Below, piece by piece: positions 34,113-42,257 of a DNA stretch of 64,000 bases. The position numbers and the translations under genes are program-made. The notes beneath the pieces are model-generated. The model had not been told where the DNA came from, ran no database searches, and was given only the letters and a program-made list of their open reading frames with translations. How positions within the stretch are numbered: the first letter of the stretch is position 1; each line of letters begins with the position of its first letter. This stretch comes from Bradyrhizobium sp. CSA207 (GTDB taxonomy: Bacteria; Pseudomonadota; Alphaproteobacteria; Rhizobiales; Xanthobacteraceae), in contig NZ_JAACFT010000022.1 in assembly GCF_029051685.1 (NCBI RefSeq), positions 92,005 to 156,004 of the forward strand, in the 5' to 3' direction.

Positions 34113-35519
34113 ATGTCCAAGCCGACCACATTGTACGACAAGATCTGGAACGACCATCTGGTGCACGAAGCCGCTGACGGCACCTGCCTGCTCTATATCG
34201 ACCGCCATCTGGTGCATGAGGTGACCTCGCCGCAGGCGTTCGAAGGCCTGCGCGCCACGGGGCGCAAGGTCCACGCGCCGGAGAAGACGCTCGCCGTCGT
34301 CGATCACAACGTGCCGACCACCGACCGCACCAAGCCGAACCCCGACCCTGAAAGCATCGAGCAGATCAAGGCGCTGGCCGACAACGCCAAGGAATTCGGC
34401 ATCGAATATTACAACGAGTTCGACAAGCGTCAGGGCATCGTCCACGTCATCGGCCCCGAGCAGGGTTTTACGCTGCCCGGCACCACCATCGTCTGCGGTG
34501 ACAGCCATACCTCGACGCATGGCGCGTTCGGCGCGCTGGCGCACGGCATCGGCACATCGGAAGTCGAGCACGTGCTGGCGACGCAGACGCTGATCCAGAA
34601 GAAGGCCAAGAACATGCGCGTCACCGTCGACGGCAAATTGCCGGACGGCGTGACGGGCAAGGATATCATCCTCGCCATCATCGGCGAGATCGGAACCGCG
34701 GGCGGCACCGGCTACGTGCTGGAATACGCCGGCGACGCGATCCGCGCGCTGTCGGTGGAAGGCCGCATGACGGTGTGCAACATGTCGATCGAGGGCGGCG
34801 CGCGCGCCGGCCTGGTTGCGCCGGACCAGAAGGCCTACGACTTCCTGCGCGATCGTCCCAAGGCACCGAAGGGCGCGGCCTGGGATGCGGCGATGCGCTA
34901 TTGGGAAGGCTTGCGTTCAGACGATGGCGCGCATTTCGACCACGAGCTGCGGCTGGATGCGGCAAAGCTGCCGCCGATCGTGACCTGGGGCACCAGCCCT
35001 GAGGACGTGATCTCGGTGACCGGCATCGTGCCCGATCCAGACCAGATCGCGGACGAGGCCAAGCGTCTGTCGAAGCACCGCGCGCTGAAATATATGGGCC
35101 TGACCGCGGGCACGAAGATCACCGACATCAAGCTCGACCGCATCTTCATCGGCTCTTGCACCAATGGCCGCATCGAGGATCTGCGCGCCGCCGCGAAGAT
35201 CGCGGAAGGCAAGCAGGTCTCGGCAAACGTCAACGCCATGGTCGTGCCGGGCTCCGGCATCGTGAAGGAGCAGGCCGAAGCTGAAGGTCTGGACAAGATC
35301 TTCATCAAGGCCGGCTTCGAATGGCGCGAGCCGGGCTGCTCGATGTGCCTCGCCATGAACCCGGACAAGCTGAAGCCGGAAGAGCGCTGCGCTTCGACCT
35401 CGAATCGTAACTTCGAGGGACGCCAGGGCTTCAAGGGCCGCACCCATCTGGTGTCGCCGGCGATGGCGGCAGCGGCCGCGATTGCGGGCCACTTCGTCGA
35501 TGTGCGGGAGTGGCGGTAA
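34113..35519 (+). CDS. leuC: 3-isopropylmalate dehydratase large subunit LeuC
   Basis: 468 residues. With LeuD it isomerises 2-isopropylmalate to 3-isopropylmalate in leucine synthesis. Aconitase-type Fe-S ligands are in the segments IFIGSCTNGRIEDL and EPGCSMCLAMNPD; VCGDSHTSTHGAFGALAHGI and MSIEGGARAGLVAPD are also conserved. ATG 34113 follows CCGGAGCTGACG. leuD is not adjacent: six genes or ORFs and two spacers (2.1 kb) intervene. Confidence 0.97.
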   Translation: MSKPTTLYDKIWNDHLVHEAADGTCLLYIDRHLVHEVTSPQAFEGLRATGRKVHAPEKTLAVVDHNVPTTDRTKPNPDPESIEQIKALADNAKEFGIEYYNEFDKRQGIVHVIGPEQGFTLPGTTIVCGDSHTSTHGAFGALAHGIGTSEVEHVLATQTLIQKKAKNMRVTVDGKLPDGVTGKDIILAIIGEIGTAGGTGYVLEYAGDAIRALSVEGRMTVCNMSIEGGARAGLVAPDQKAYDFLRDRPKAPKGAAWDAAMRYWEGLRSDDGAHFDHELRLDAAKLPPIVTWGTSPEDVISVTGIVPDPDQIADEAKRLSKHRALKYMGLTAGTKITDIKLDRIFIGSCTNGRIEDLRAAAKIAEGKQVSANVNAMVVPGSGIVKEQAEAEGLDKIFIKAGFEWREPGCSMCLAMNPDKLKPEERCASTSNRNFEGRQGFKGRTHLVSPAMAAAAAIAGHFVDVREWR

Positions 35520-35613
35520 GCTGCTCGCTGCAATTTGAGCTAAAGCGGCAAACATCCGTTAATCGGCATTGCCGACACTGCGTCCTCGCGACGGATACGC
35601 GAGGACGCCCGCC

Positions 35614-35820
35614 ATGGCCAACAAGCCTGAATATGTCGATCTGATCGGCGAAGCGACCCGCCAGCACCGGCGTCGGTCTGCGCCGCTGCGTGCCGTCACC
35701 AGGCCCGAGGTCGAGGAGACCTCACGGCTCAGCCGCTGGCCGCCGGCAATGTTCAAGCAGTGGAAGCTCGAGACCCTGACGCGGTGGAAGCCAACGTCGT
35801 GGAAGAAGGATCGGCTCTGA
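35614..35820 (+). CDS. Small basic protein of unknown function
   Basis: 68 residues from ATG 35614 with GAGGACGCC upstream. Arg/Lys/Trp-rich: ANKPEYVDLIGEATRQHRRR at the start and PPAMFKQWKLETLTRWKPTSW at the end. No cysteines, no signal peptide, no recognisable domain. It is followed 14 bp later by a strong terminator, which supports it being a real transcribed gene downstream of leuC. Confidence 0.6.
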   Translation: MANKPEYVDLIGEATRQHRRRSAPLRAVTRPEVEETSRLSRWPPAMFKQWKLETLTRWKPTSWKKDRL

Positions 35821-35833
35821 ACCACGCGATAAA

Positions 35834-35859
35834 CAAAGGGCGCCTCAGGCGCCCTTTTC
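35834..35859 (+). terminator. Rho-independent terminator after the small basic protein
   Basis: Stem AAAGGGCGCC / GGCGCCCTTTT with loop TCA. It is nearly symmetric and could also serve the convergent gene at 35880. Confidence 0.88.
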
Positions 35860-35879
35860 ATTTCAATCGCTTGGCTGCT

Positions 35880-36365
35880 TTACCAATATCGGTACGGATG
35901 GTGCCAGCGATGCCAGCGGCAGATGCGGCGCGGGCCGTAATAGGTCCAGACGATCCGGCAGCGGCGCGGATGGCTGTAATAGGGATAGTAGCCGCCGTAA
36001 TAGTAGCGCCGATGGAAGTGGCGATAGCCGTAATGGGGGCGATAGACTCCGTAGCGATGATAGCCGCCATAGCGGTGAAATCCGCCGTAGCGATAGCCAC
36101 CGCCGTGAAAGACCGGCGCGGCGCGGAAGCCGCCGCCGTGAAAGCCGCCGCCATGGAAGCCTCCACCGTGTCCGCCACCGCCGCCATGGCGAACCGGCGT
36201 GATCATGTCGTCGGCGACAGCCTTTGCCGCCGGCAACGCCGTCGGATTGATTGGGGTCATCGCTTCAGCGCGCTGCGCAGTCCCGGCCGACAGCATCAGC
36301 GTGGCAGTGGCCGCAAGAGCGAGCAAGCGCATCGGGCTTGTCCCGAGACCGAAGATGCTCAGCAT
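35880..36365 (-). CDS. Exported Gly/His/Tyr-rich low-complexity protein
   Basis: 161 residues; ATG 36365 follows AGGGAGGAGTCC. Signal segment SPMRLLALAATATLMLSAGT with cleavage near AEA. The mature part has repeats HGGGGGHGGGFHGGGFHGGG then Tyr/His/Arg-rich tracts (YRYGGFHRYGGYHRYG, RYYYGGYYPYY) and ends in a short segment with two Cys (RRCRIVWTYYGPRRIC). Such proteins are common in Bradyrhizobium. Histidine density suggests metal binding, but that is inference. Function unknown. Confidence 0.75.
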   Translation of the reverse strand: MLSIFGLGTSPMRLLALAATATLMLSAGTAQRAEAMTPINPTALPAAKAVADDMITPVRHGGGGGHGGGFHGGGFHGGGFRAAPVFHGGGYRYGGFHRYGGYHRYGVYRPHYGYRHFHRRYYYGGYYPYYSHPRRCRIVWTYYGPRRICRWHRWHHPYRYW

Positions 36366-36551
36366 GGACTCCTCCCTGAATCTGGACAGCGGGAGTTGCG
36401 ACGCTCGTTCGCGGCGCGGACCATCCTTCTCGCTCCCGAGATCAAACTAAGGGCAACGACGTGAATGCCCTATGAATGAAGGAAAATGAAGGACGTTCCG
36501 CGCACCGCGCTGCGGCCAGCGCAAGATGGGTCGCGCATTAAAAAAGTGGTG

Positions 36552-36863
36552 TCAGCCCCGGCGCCAGTAGCAGCTCATATGCGGCACGATCACGGTGCCG
36601 CTGGGCCGGAATTCCTGAACGTAGGTCGCATTGCATTCGCGGACCGCGTCGGGGCCCGGGTTATAGCGCGGATAGACGCCGTCCGGGCTGTAATAGGGCG
36701 TGACGCGCAGCCGGGCCGGCGGCCGCTTGCGCGGCGGCGGGGCGTCAGGCAAGGCCTGGGCCAATCGGACTTCGGGGCCGGCCGTCTGAGCCTCGGCACT
36801 GCCGCAAAATTGCGAAAACAACCCCATGCAAAGTAGAACCAGTACCGCTGTTCCCGCCCGCAT
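36552..36863 (-). CDS. Small exported protein
   Basis: 103 residues from ATG 36863 (AGGTGGG upstream); the frame is open to 36893 with another ATG at 36890. Signal peptide MRAGTAVLVLLCMGLFSQFC with cleavage near AEA, then a Pro/Arg linker (LPDAPPPRKRPPARLRVTPY) and a short domain with two Cys (AVRECNATYVQEF and PHMSCYWRRG). The same type is frequent in Bradyrhizobium. Function unknown. Confidence 0.66.
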   Translation of the reverse strand: MRAGTAVLVLLCMGLFSQFCGSAEAQTAGPEVRLAQALPDAPPPRKRPPARLRVTPYYSPDGVYPRYNPGPDAVRECNATYVQEFRPSGTVIVPHMSCYWRRG

Positions 36864-36987
36864 CGCACCACCCACCTGAAACGTCCCCATCAAGGCGCCG
36901 TACGCTCCCCGTTTTGGCGGCGCCCGTCAACCTTGCCGCGCTTATAAAGCCGGATGCATCGCCGGGAAACCCGCGCTAAGAGAGGGC

Positions 36988-37386
36988 ATGTGGACGGAAT
37001 TGAAGGCGCCCTCGCTGGCCGAAATGGAAGCGATGGCACATGACGTGTTCGAGCGCCTGCCAGCGGAGTTTCGTGGCCTCTGCGAGGGCGTGATCATCCG
37101 CGTCGACGACTTCCCGACCGAGGAGGTGCTCGACGAGATGGAATGCGAGAGTGAGTTCGACCTGCTCGGCCTGTTCCAGGGCGTCGGCCTGCCGCACCAG
37201 AGTCTTGGCGACGTGGCACGGCTGCCCAACATGGTCTGGCTCTACCGGCGGCCGATCCTGGACTATTGGGCCGAGCATGAGGAAAGCCTCGGCCACATCG
37301 TCCGCCACGTCCTGATCCACGAGATCGGCCACCATTTCGGGCTGTCGGACGACGATATGGCGGCAATCGAGGCTCGAGCAGACTAA
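36988..37386 (+). CDS. Metallopeptidase family protein (zincin-like)
   Basis: 132 residues. The zinc motif H-E-x-x-H lies in VLIHEIGHHFGLSDDDM near the C-terminus, with AEHEESLGHIVRHV before it. The N-terminal half (LAEMEAMAHDVFERLPAEF and VIIRVDDFPTEEVLDEM) matches the bacterial zincin family PF06262, also called minimal gluzincin-like. No signal peptide, so it is cytoplasmic. Substrate unknown. Confidence 0.87.
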   Translation: MWTELKAPSLAEMEAMAHDVFERLPAEFRGLCEGVIIRVDDFPTEEVLDEMECESEFDLLGLFQGVGLPHQSLGDVARLPNMVWLYRRPILDYWAEHEESLGHIVRHVLIHEIGHHFGLSDDDMAAIEARAD

Positions 37387-37400
37387 CAGTGAGTCTGGTT

Positions 37401-37523
37401 CACCTCTCCCCAGCGGGGAGAGGTCGATTTGCGCCAGCAAATCGGGTGAGGGGGCGCTGCCCCAACGCAAGACCGTAAACCCTCACCCGCCGCTACGCGT
37501 CGACCTCTCCCAAGGAAGAGGTG
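37401..37523. repeat. Palindromic repeat, family CACCTCTCCCC...GGGGAGAGGTCG
   Basis: Outer CACCTCTCCC / GAAGAGGTG with inner GGTGAGGG / CCCTCACC pairs. It lies between the metallopeptidase and leuD genes. Confidence 0.75.
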
Positions 37524-37654
37524 AATTCCCGATGTCGCGCCAGTACGGCCTCAGATCCGGCAAGCAGATGAGATCTGCCGAATTCGGCCTAGGATTTCCG
37601 CCCCGATCGCGATACATAGCCAGTTCCCCAGAACCACCCCCGGGAAGCGCAACC

Positions 37655-38260
37655 ATGGACAAGTTCACCACGCTGGAAGGCGTCGCGGCGCCGCTGAAGA
37701 TCATCAACGTCGACACCGACATGATCATTCCGAAGCAGTACCTCAAGACCATCAAGCGCACCGGCCTTGGCAAGGGGCTCTTCTCCGAGCAGCGCTACAA
37801 GGACGACGGCAGCGAGAACCCGGATTTCGTGCTGAACCAGCCGGCCTATCGCAATGCGAAGGTGCTGGTCGCCGGGGACAATTTCGGCTGCGGCTCGAGC
37901 CGCGAGCACGCGCCGTGGGCGCTGCTCGATTTCGGCATCCGCTGCGTGATCTCGACCTCGTTCGGCGACATCTTCTACAACAACTGCTTCAAGAACGGCA
38001 TTCTGCCGATCCGCGTTGCCCAAGAAGACCTCGACAAGCTGTTTGACGACGCCGAGCGCGGCGCCAATGCGACGCTGACGATCGACCTGCCGAACCAGGA
38101 GATCCGCGGCCCCGATGGCGGCACGGTCAAGTTCGAGATCGATCCGTTCCGCAAGCACTGTCTGATGAACGGTCTCGACGACATCGGGCTGACGATGGAG
38201 AAGAAGGCCTCGATCGACACCTACGAGGAGAAGCTCAAGCGCGAACGCGCCTGGGCCTGA
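37655..38260 (+). CDS. leuD: 3-isopropylmalate dehydratase small subunit LeuD
   Basis: 201 residues from ATG 37655 (MDKFTTLEGVAAPLKIINVD). The frame continues upstream to 37532 but that part is not LeuD. Conserved NVDTDMIIPKQYLKTIKRTG and VLVAGDNFGCGSSREHAPWA (substrate and cluster contacts) are present. It is the partner of LeuC. It is followed by a terminator, so it is transcribed alone. Confidence 0.97.
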   Translation: MDKFTTLEGVAAPLKIINVDTDMIIPKQYLKTIKRTGLGKGLFSEQRYKDDGSENPDFVLNQPAYRNAKVLVAGDNFGCGSSREHAPWALLDFGIRCVISTSFGDIFYNNCFKNGILPIRVAQEDLDKLFDDAERGANATLTIDLPNQEIRGPDGGTVKFEIDPFRKHCLMNGLDDIGLTMEKKASIDTYEEKLKRERAWA

Positions 38261-38275
38261 TCGCAAGTCTCGTTT

Positions 38276-38310
38276 GGAGCCCCGGTGCCACGCGCGCCGG
38301 GGCTTTTTCT
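38276..38310 (+). terminator. Rho-independent terminator after leuD
   Basis: Stem AGCCCCGG / CCGGGGCT with a GC-rich loop and a T-rich tail (TTTTTCTTT). Confidence 0.88.
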
Positions 38311-38334
38311 TTGCCCTCATTATCCCTTGGTGTT

Positions 38335-38384
38335 TGAGCATGATCTTTTCGGAAAACCGCTGCACACTTTTCCGGATCATGCTC
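38335..38384. repeat. Palindromic repeat, family GAGCATGATC...TTTTCCGGATCATGCTC (copy 1)
   Basis: 50 bp; arms GAGCATGATC / GATCATGCTC around CTTTTCGGAAAACCGCTGCA. A second copy is at 41321. Confidence 0.85.
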
Positions 38385-38397
38385 TAAGCTTGCGCGC

Positions 38398-39183
38398 ATG
38401 CTGCCCGACATCGTCACCTTCTGGCATGGTCCGATGGACGCCCTGCGCCAGACCTGTCTGCGCTCGCAGTTGGCTGCCGGCCACAAGGTCACGGTCTACA
38501 GCTTCGATAGCATTCCGGGCCTGCCCGCCGGCGTCGGCAATGCGGATGCCGAAGCGATCCTGCCGCATGCCTTCTCGGAACGGTTGCGGCCACCGCAGCC
38601 GGACGGAAGCTGGCGCGACTGGACCGCGCTTCAGTTCAGCGACTTCTTCCGCATGAAGCTGATGGCGAAGGGCCTTGGTCTCTGGCTCGATGCCGATGTG
38701 CTGTTGCTCAAGCCCGCGATGATCGATCCGGCAAAACCTTACTTCGCTTGGGAGCGGCCGCGCCAGCTCGGCAACTCCGTGATCTATCTGCCGCCCGAGC
38801 ACGGCATCGTTGCCGCCTTCGAGGAGTTGATGGAGCAGGAGGAGCTGATGCCGAACTGGCTGTCGCTGCGCCATCGCCTCACCTTTGCGATCCGGCGCCT
38901 GCGCGGCGGCTCCAACCGTCTCGCGGATATTCGCGTTGCGATCTTCGGGCCCGCGGCACTCACCGCCCTCGCCCGCCGTACCGGCGAATTGCAGAACGCT
39001 CTGCCGAAGCAGTCGTTCTACGCCGTGCATGCCGAGCCGAAGCTTTTCTTCGAGCCATCGAGCTATCTCGGTCTCCTCACCAATCCCGACATCATCGGCC
39101 TTCACATCTCGCCCAAAGGCCGCGGCGGCCAGCCACCGATCCCGGGCAGCCTGTATGCGTGGGCTGCAGAAAAATTCGCGTAG
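38398..39183 (+). CDS. Glycosyltransferase-like protein (capsular/Gb3-synthase type)
   Basis: 261 residues. N-terminal IVTFWHGPMDALRQTCLRSQ, a VTVYSFDS strand and the DXD motif in GLWLDADVLLLKPAM fit the glycosyltransferase sugar-binding (DXD) family of GT32/alpha-1,4-galactosyltransferase type. Later PYFAWERPRQLGNSVIYL is also typical. No signal peptide or membrane segment is seen, so it is a cytoplasmic enzyme that may modify surface polysaccharide. Donor and acceptor are unknown. It starts 13 bp after a repeat. Confidence 0.75.
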   Translation: MLPDIVTFWHGPMDALRQTCLRSQLAAGHKVTVYSFDSIPGLPAGVGNADAEAILPHAFSERLRPPQPDGSWRDWTALQFSDFFRMKLMAKGLGLWLDADVLLLKPAMIDPAKPYFAWERPRQLGNSVIYLPPEHGIVAAFEELMEQEELMPNWLSLRHRLTFAIRRLRGGSNRLADIRVAIFGPAALTALARRTGELQNALPKQSFYAVHAEPKLFFEPSSYLGLLTNPDIIGLHISPKGRGGQPPIPGSLYAWAAEKFA

Positions 39184-39292
39184 CCCTCTTACGCTGTCCC
39201 GGACACGAGAGCGGCATTTGATCCAGCGCAACGTGCATATGCACCATTGTGCTCTATTCGGCTGCAACTGGACGAGCCCAATGGAGCCTCGC

Positions 39293-39712
39293 ATGAGCAC
39301 CGCGAACAGACCCTATCCCGTGGTTCAGGACCTCATCGAATCCTTCGCCAGCTGGCTGAAACATCGCCGCGAACTGAATGAGATGCGGCAACTCGACCGC
39401 GCCGATTTCGACCGGATCGCGAGTGATCTCAGGATTGCGCCGGACGATCTCGAAGAACTGGTCCGTCACGGCCGCCATGCCGCTGACGAGCTGCCGAAGA
39501 TGCTGGAGCAGCTCGGCATCAGTGCGGAAGGACTAGGCCGCGCGCAGCCGCTGCTGCTGCGCGACATGGAGAGGGTCTGCGCACTGTGCAGACACAAGGC
39601 TCAATGCGATCGTGATCTCGTCAGCGGTTCCGCCGCGGAAAATTATCACGGCTATTGCGCCAATGCCTCGACCCTGGAGTCGCTCGATCGCGCCGATCTC
39701 GCGCCACGCTGA
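39293..39712 (+). CDS. DUF6455-like protein with a four-cysteine cluster
   Basis: 139 residues from ATG 39293; an in-frame ATG at 39281 is an alternative. The N-half is helical (DLIESFASWLKHRRELNEM, LDRADFDRIASDLRIAPDDL). The C-half carries CALCRHKAQCDRDL and YHGYC, four Cys that may bind metal or an Fe-S cluster. The arrangement matches the family annotated DUF6455 in rhizobia. Function unknown. Confidence 0.72.
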   Translation: MSTANRPYPVVQDLIESFASWLKHRRELNEMRQLDRADFDRIASDLRIAPDDLEELVRHGRHAADELPKMLEQLGISAEGLGRAQPLLLRDMERVCALCRHKAQCDRDLVSGSAAENYHGYCANASTLESLDRADLAPR

Positions 39713-39734
39713 CGCGGTGCGGCTCGAAACGGGG

Positions 39735-40400
39735 CTAGCTGCTTAACATCGATAAAACCACGCGCGCGAGATCCGCGGGCCGTTCCACCAATTGGTCTGC
39801 GCCCGCCGATTCGAGCTCGTCCCGGCTGCCATATCCCCACAGCGCGCCAAGGCCGCGCATGCCGACCGCGTGAGCTCCGGCGATGTCGTGCCGGCGATCT
39901 CCGACCATCACGCTGTGTGAAGCAGGGATATCCTGTTCAGACAGGATGTGAGCGAACAACTCGGGTTTATGATCCAGCTTGCCGCCTGGCACCGAGCCGT
40001 GAATGCCGTCGAAGTGCGCCGCCAGATTCAGGTTCTCGAGGATTCGCCGCGCAAAGACTTCGCGCTTCGATGTGGCCAGATAGACTCGCAGTCCGGCGCG
40101 CCGCATCTCCTCGATCGCCACGCTGATTCCGGGATAGAGCTCGCTTCCTAGCAGACCGCTCTCGCCGTAATGCTGGCGATAAGCCGTCACGGCTTCATCG
40201 AGCCGGTCGTCTCCGTATACCCCGAGCAAAGCCCGCAACATGTCTTCGAGCGGTGGCCCGATAAAGCGCTTGATGTCGAGTGCTTCGCCGGGGTCATGCC
40301 CGAGCGCATGCAGTGCGACCGAGCAGCTTGCGGCAATGCCCGGCTGCGAATCAACCAGCGTTCCGTCGAGATCCAGCAGCACGGAGCGCGACGGAGGCAC
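39735..40400 (-). CDS. HAD-superfamily phosphatase (Gph/phosphoglycolate phosphatase-like)
   Basis: 221 residues from GTG 40400, two bases after the stop of the CoA-lyase gene upstream. Longer frames upstream only shadow that gene. HAD motif I is LLDLDGTLVDSQPG (nucleophile Asp), motif II is VYLATSKRE, and motif IV is VMVGDRRHDIAGA. A four-helix cap (GPPLEDMLRALLG) is typical of phosphoglycolate phosphatase-like enzymes. It is translationally coupled to the lyase. Substrate unknown. Confidence 0.86.
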   Translation of the reverse strand: MPPSRSVLLDLDGTLVDSQPGIAASCSVALHALGHDPGEALDIKRFIGPPLEDMLRALLGVYGDDRLDEAVTAYRQHYGESGLLGSELYPGISVAIEEMRRAGLRVYLATSKREVFARRILENLNLAAHFDGIHGSVPGGKLDHKPELFAHILSEQDIPASHSVMVGDRRHDIAGAHAVGMRGLGALWGYGSRDELESAGADQLVERPADLARVVLSMLSS

Positions 40401-40402
40401 CT

Positions 40403-41284
40403 CTAGCCCTTGCTCATCGCGGCGATCGCGTCCGCGATCTCGATCGTGCGCCGCGCCATGTCGGCGTGCAGCCGCTCGACCATCGCGCCGTCGAGGCGGA
40501 TCGCGCCGCGCGAGACGTTCTCGGGCAGTTCGAATGCCGCGATGATTTTTCGGGCGCGCGCGACCTCCTCCTCCGGCGGCGTGAAGATCGCGTTGCAGGC
40601 CTCGATCTGTGACGGATGGATCAGCGTCTTGCCGTCGAAGCCGAGATCGCGGCCCTGCGCGCATTCGGTGGCGAAGCCGTCGGAGTTGTTGATGTCGCTG
40701 TAGGGCCCGTCGAGGATCTCGAGGCGATGGGCGCGCGTCGCCAGGATGCAGTGCGTGATCATCGGGATCATCGCCGTGCGGCCCGGCAGCATCCTGATCC
40801 GCGTCTCCCGCGAGATGTCGTTCGGCCCGAACACGAAACCGGACAGGCGCGTCTTCGGATCGCGCGAGGCGGCGGACAGTTCCTCGGCATGCAACACGGC
40901 GCGCGCGGTCTCGATCATAGCCCAGACCTTCACGGTCGGCGCAGCGCCAAGCTCGGCGAGCTGGCGGCCGATCGTGTCGAGGTCCTCGACGCTGGAGACT
41001 TTTGGAACCAGGATGCCGTCCGGCGAGGCCTTTGCGGCCATCGCAACGTCATCGGCCCACCAGGGCGAATCCAGGCCGTTGGTCCGGATCAAAATCTCGC
41101 GCTTGCCGAACCCCTTGGCGGCGATGGCGGCGGCGATGCCGTCGCGCGCCGCGGCCTTGGCGTCGGGAGCAACGGAATCCTCCAGATCCAGGATCAGGCC
41201 GTCGGCCGCCAGGTTGCGCGCCTTTTCCAGCGCACGGGGGTTGGAGCCGGGCATGAACAGATGGCTGCGGCGCGGGCGGGTCAT
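40403..41284 (-). CDS. HpcH/HpaI aldolase / CitE-like CoA ester lyase
   Basis: 293 residues from ATG 41284 with GGAAGGAACG upstream. The beta-barrel family signature is PRRSHLFMPGSNPRALEKA, then ADGLILDLEDSVAPDAK, ILIRTNGLDSPWW and KVWAMIETARAVLHAEE, with GFDGKTLIHPSQI near the end (metal site). Members include malyl-CoA lyase, beta-methylmalyl-CoA lyase and citrate lyase subunits. No CitD or CitF gene is nearby, so a stand-alone CoA ester lyase is more likely. It precedes the HAD gene in a two-gene unit. Confidence 0.88.
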   Translation of the reverse strand: MTRPRRSHLFMPGSNPRALEKARNLAADGLILDLEDSVAPDAKAAARDGIAAAIAAKGFGKREILIRTNGLDSPWWADDVAMAAKASPDGILVPKVSSVEDLDTIGRQLAELGAAPTVKVWAMIETARAVLHAEELSAASRDPKTRLSGFVFGPNDISRETRIRMLPGRTAMIPMITHCILATRAHRLEILDGPYSDINNSDGFATECAQGRDLGFDGKTLIHPSQIEACNAIFTPPEEEVARARKIIAAFELPENVSRGAIRLDGAMVERLHADMARRTIEIADAIAAMSKG

Positions 41285-41320
41285 GCAAGCGTTCCTTCCG
41301 GTTTCCTCGGGCGAATTCTA

Positions 41321-41370
41321 GTGCATGATCCCGAAAAGTGTGCGGCGGTTTTCCGAAAAGATCATGCTCA
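41321..41370. repeat. Palindromic repeat, family GTGCATGATC...GATCATGCTCA (copy 2)
   Basis: The same sequence as at 38335 in reverse orientation (TTTTCCGAAAAGATCATGCTC). Confidence 0.85.
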
Positions 41371-41455
41371 AGCAAAATAAGCCAAAGCCGATAGCATCGG
41401 GCCTGCCCATTCGAAAGGCTTGTTCGCCTTTGCGGTATATGATTAGGCATAGGCC

Positions 41456-42100
41456 ATGACCGCATTCCCTCAGCGCTTGCTGGAAGGCTACAAGGCCTTC
41501 GCCACCCAGCGGCTGCCGACCGAGCAGACCCGCTACCGCGACCTGTCGGTGAAGGGGCAATCGCCGGAAGTGATGGTGATCGGCTGCTGCGACTCGCGCG
41601 TCTCGCCCGAGGTGATCTTCGACGTCGGCCCGGGCGAGCTCTTCGTCGTCCGCAACATCGCTAATCTGGTGCCGGTGTATCAGCCCGACGGCAACGCACA
41701 CGGCGTCTCGGCGGCGCTGGAATACGCGGTCAAGGTGCTGCGCACAAAGCACATCGTGGTGCTCGGGCATGCGCAATGCGGCGGCATCCGCGCCTTCGTC
41801 GACAAGATCGAGCCGCTCACCCCCGGCGATTTCATCGGCAAATGGATGCAGATGTTCATCAAGCCGGGTGAGGTGGTGGAGCAGCGCGAACACGAGACCA
41901 TGGCGCAGTTCGTCGAGCGCATCGAGAAAGCCGCGGTGTTCCGCAGCCTGGAAAACCTGATGACCTTCCCGTTCGTGCGCAAGGCGGTCGACGCCGGCCA
42001 GATGCAGCTCCACGGCGCCTATTTCGGCGTCGCCGAGGGATCCCTGTTTGTGCTGGATCAGGTTGCGAAGGAATTCAAAAGCGTGCGCGACGTGGCGTGA
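41456..42100 (+). CDS. Beta-class carbonic anhydrase
   Basis: 214 residues. It hydrates CO2 to bicarbonate, supporting carboxylation reactions. The zinc ligands are visible: Cys44 or Cys45 in VIGCCDSRVSPE, His105 and Cys108 in VVLGHAQCGGIRAF, with the Asp-Arg dyad D46-R48. VVRNIANLVPVY is also typical. No signal peptide, so it is cytoplasmic. It is followed by a palindromic repeat 9 bp after its stop. Confidence 0.95.
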   Translation: MTAFPQRLLEGYKAFATQRLPTEQTRYRDLSVKGQSPEVMVIGCCDSRVSPEVIFDVGPGELFVVRNIANLVPVYQPDGNAHGVSAALEYAVKVLRTKHIVVLGHAQCGGIRAFVDKIEPLTPGDFIGKWMQMFIKPGEVVEQREHETMAQFVERIEKAAVFRSLENLMTFPFVRKAVDAGQMQLHGAYFGVAEGSLFVLDQVAKEFKSVRDVA

Positions 42101-42108
42101 GCGAGCCC

Positions 42109-42246
42109 GTAGGGTGGGTTAGCCTTGCGGCTGCGCGAAGCGAAGTCCGCTGGCGTAACCCACCGCTTCTGTATCCGCGGAAGCAAAAGAGGTGGGTTAC
42201 GCCGAGCAGATGCGCTTCGCGCATCGGCAGGGCTAACCCACCCTAC
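42109..42246. repeat. Palindromic repeat, family GTAGGGTGGGTTA (copy 1)
   Basis: 138 bp: ends GTAGGGTGGGTTAGCC and GGCTAACCCACCCTAC, with inner GCGTAACCCACC and GGTGGGTTACGC. Convergent spacer between the carbonic anhydrase and asd genes. Confidence 0.9.
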
Positions 42247-42257
42247 TGCAGTTCGGC

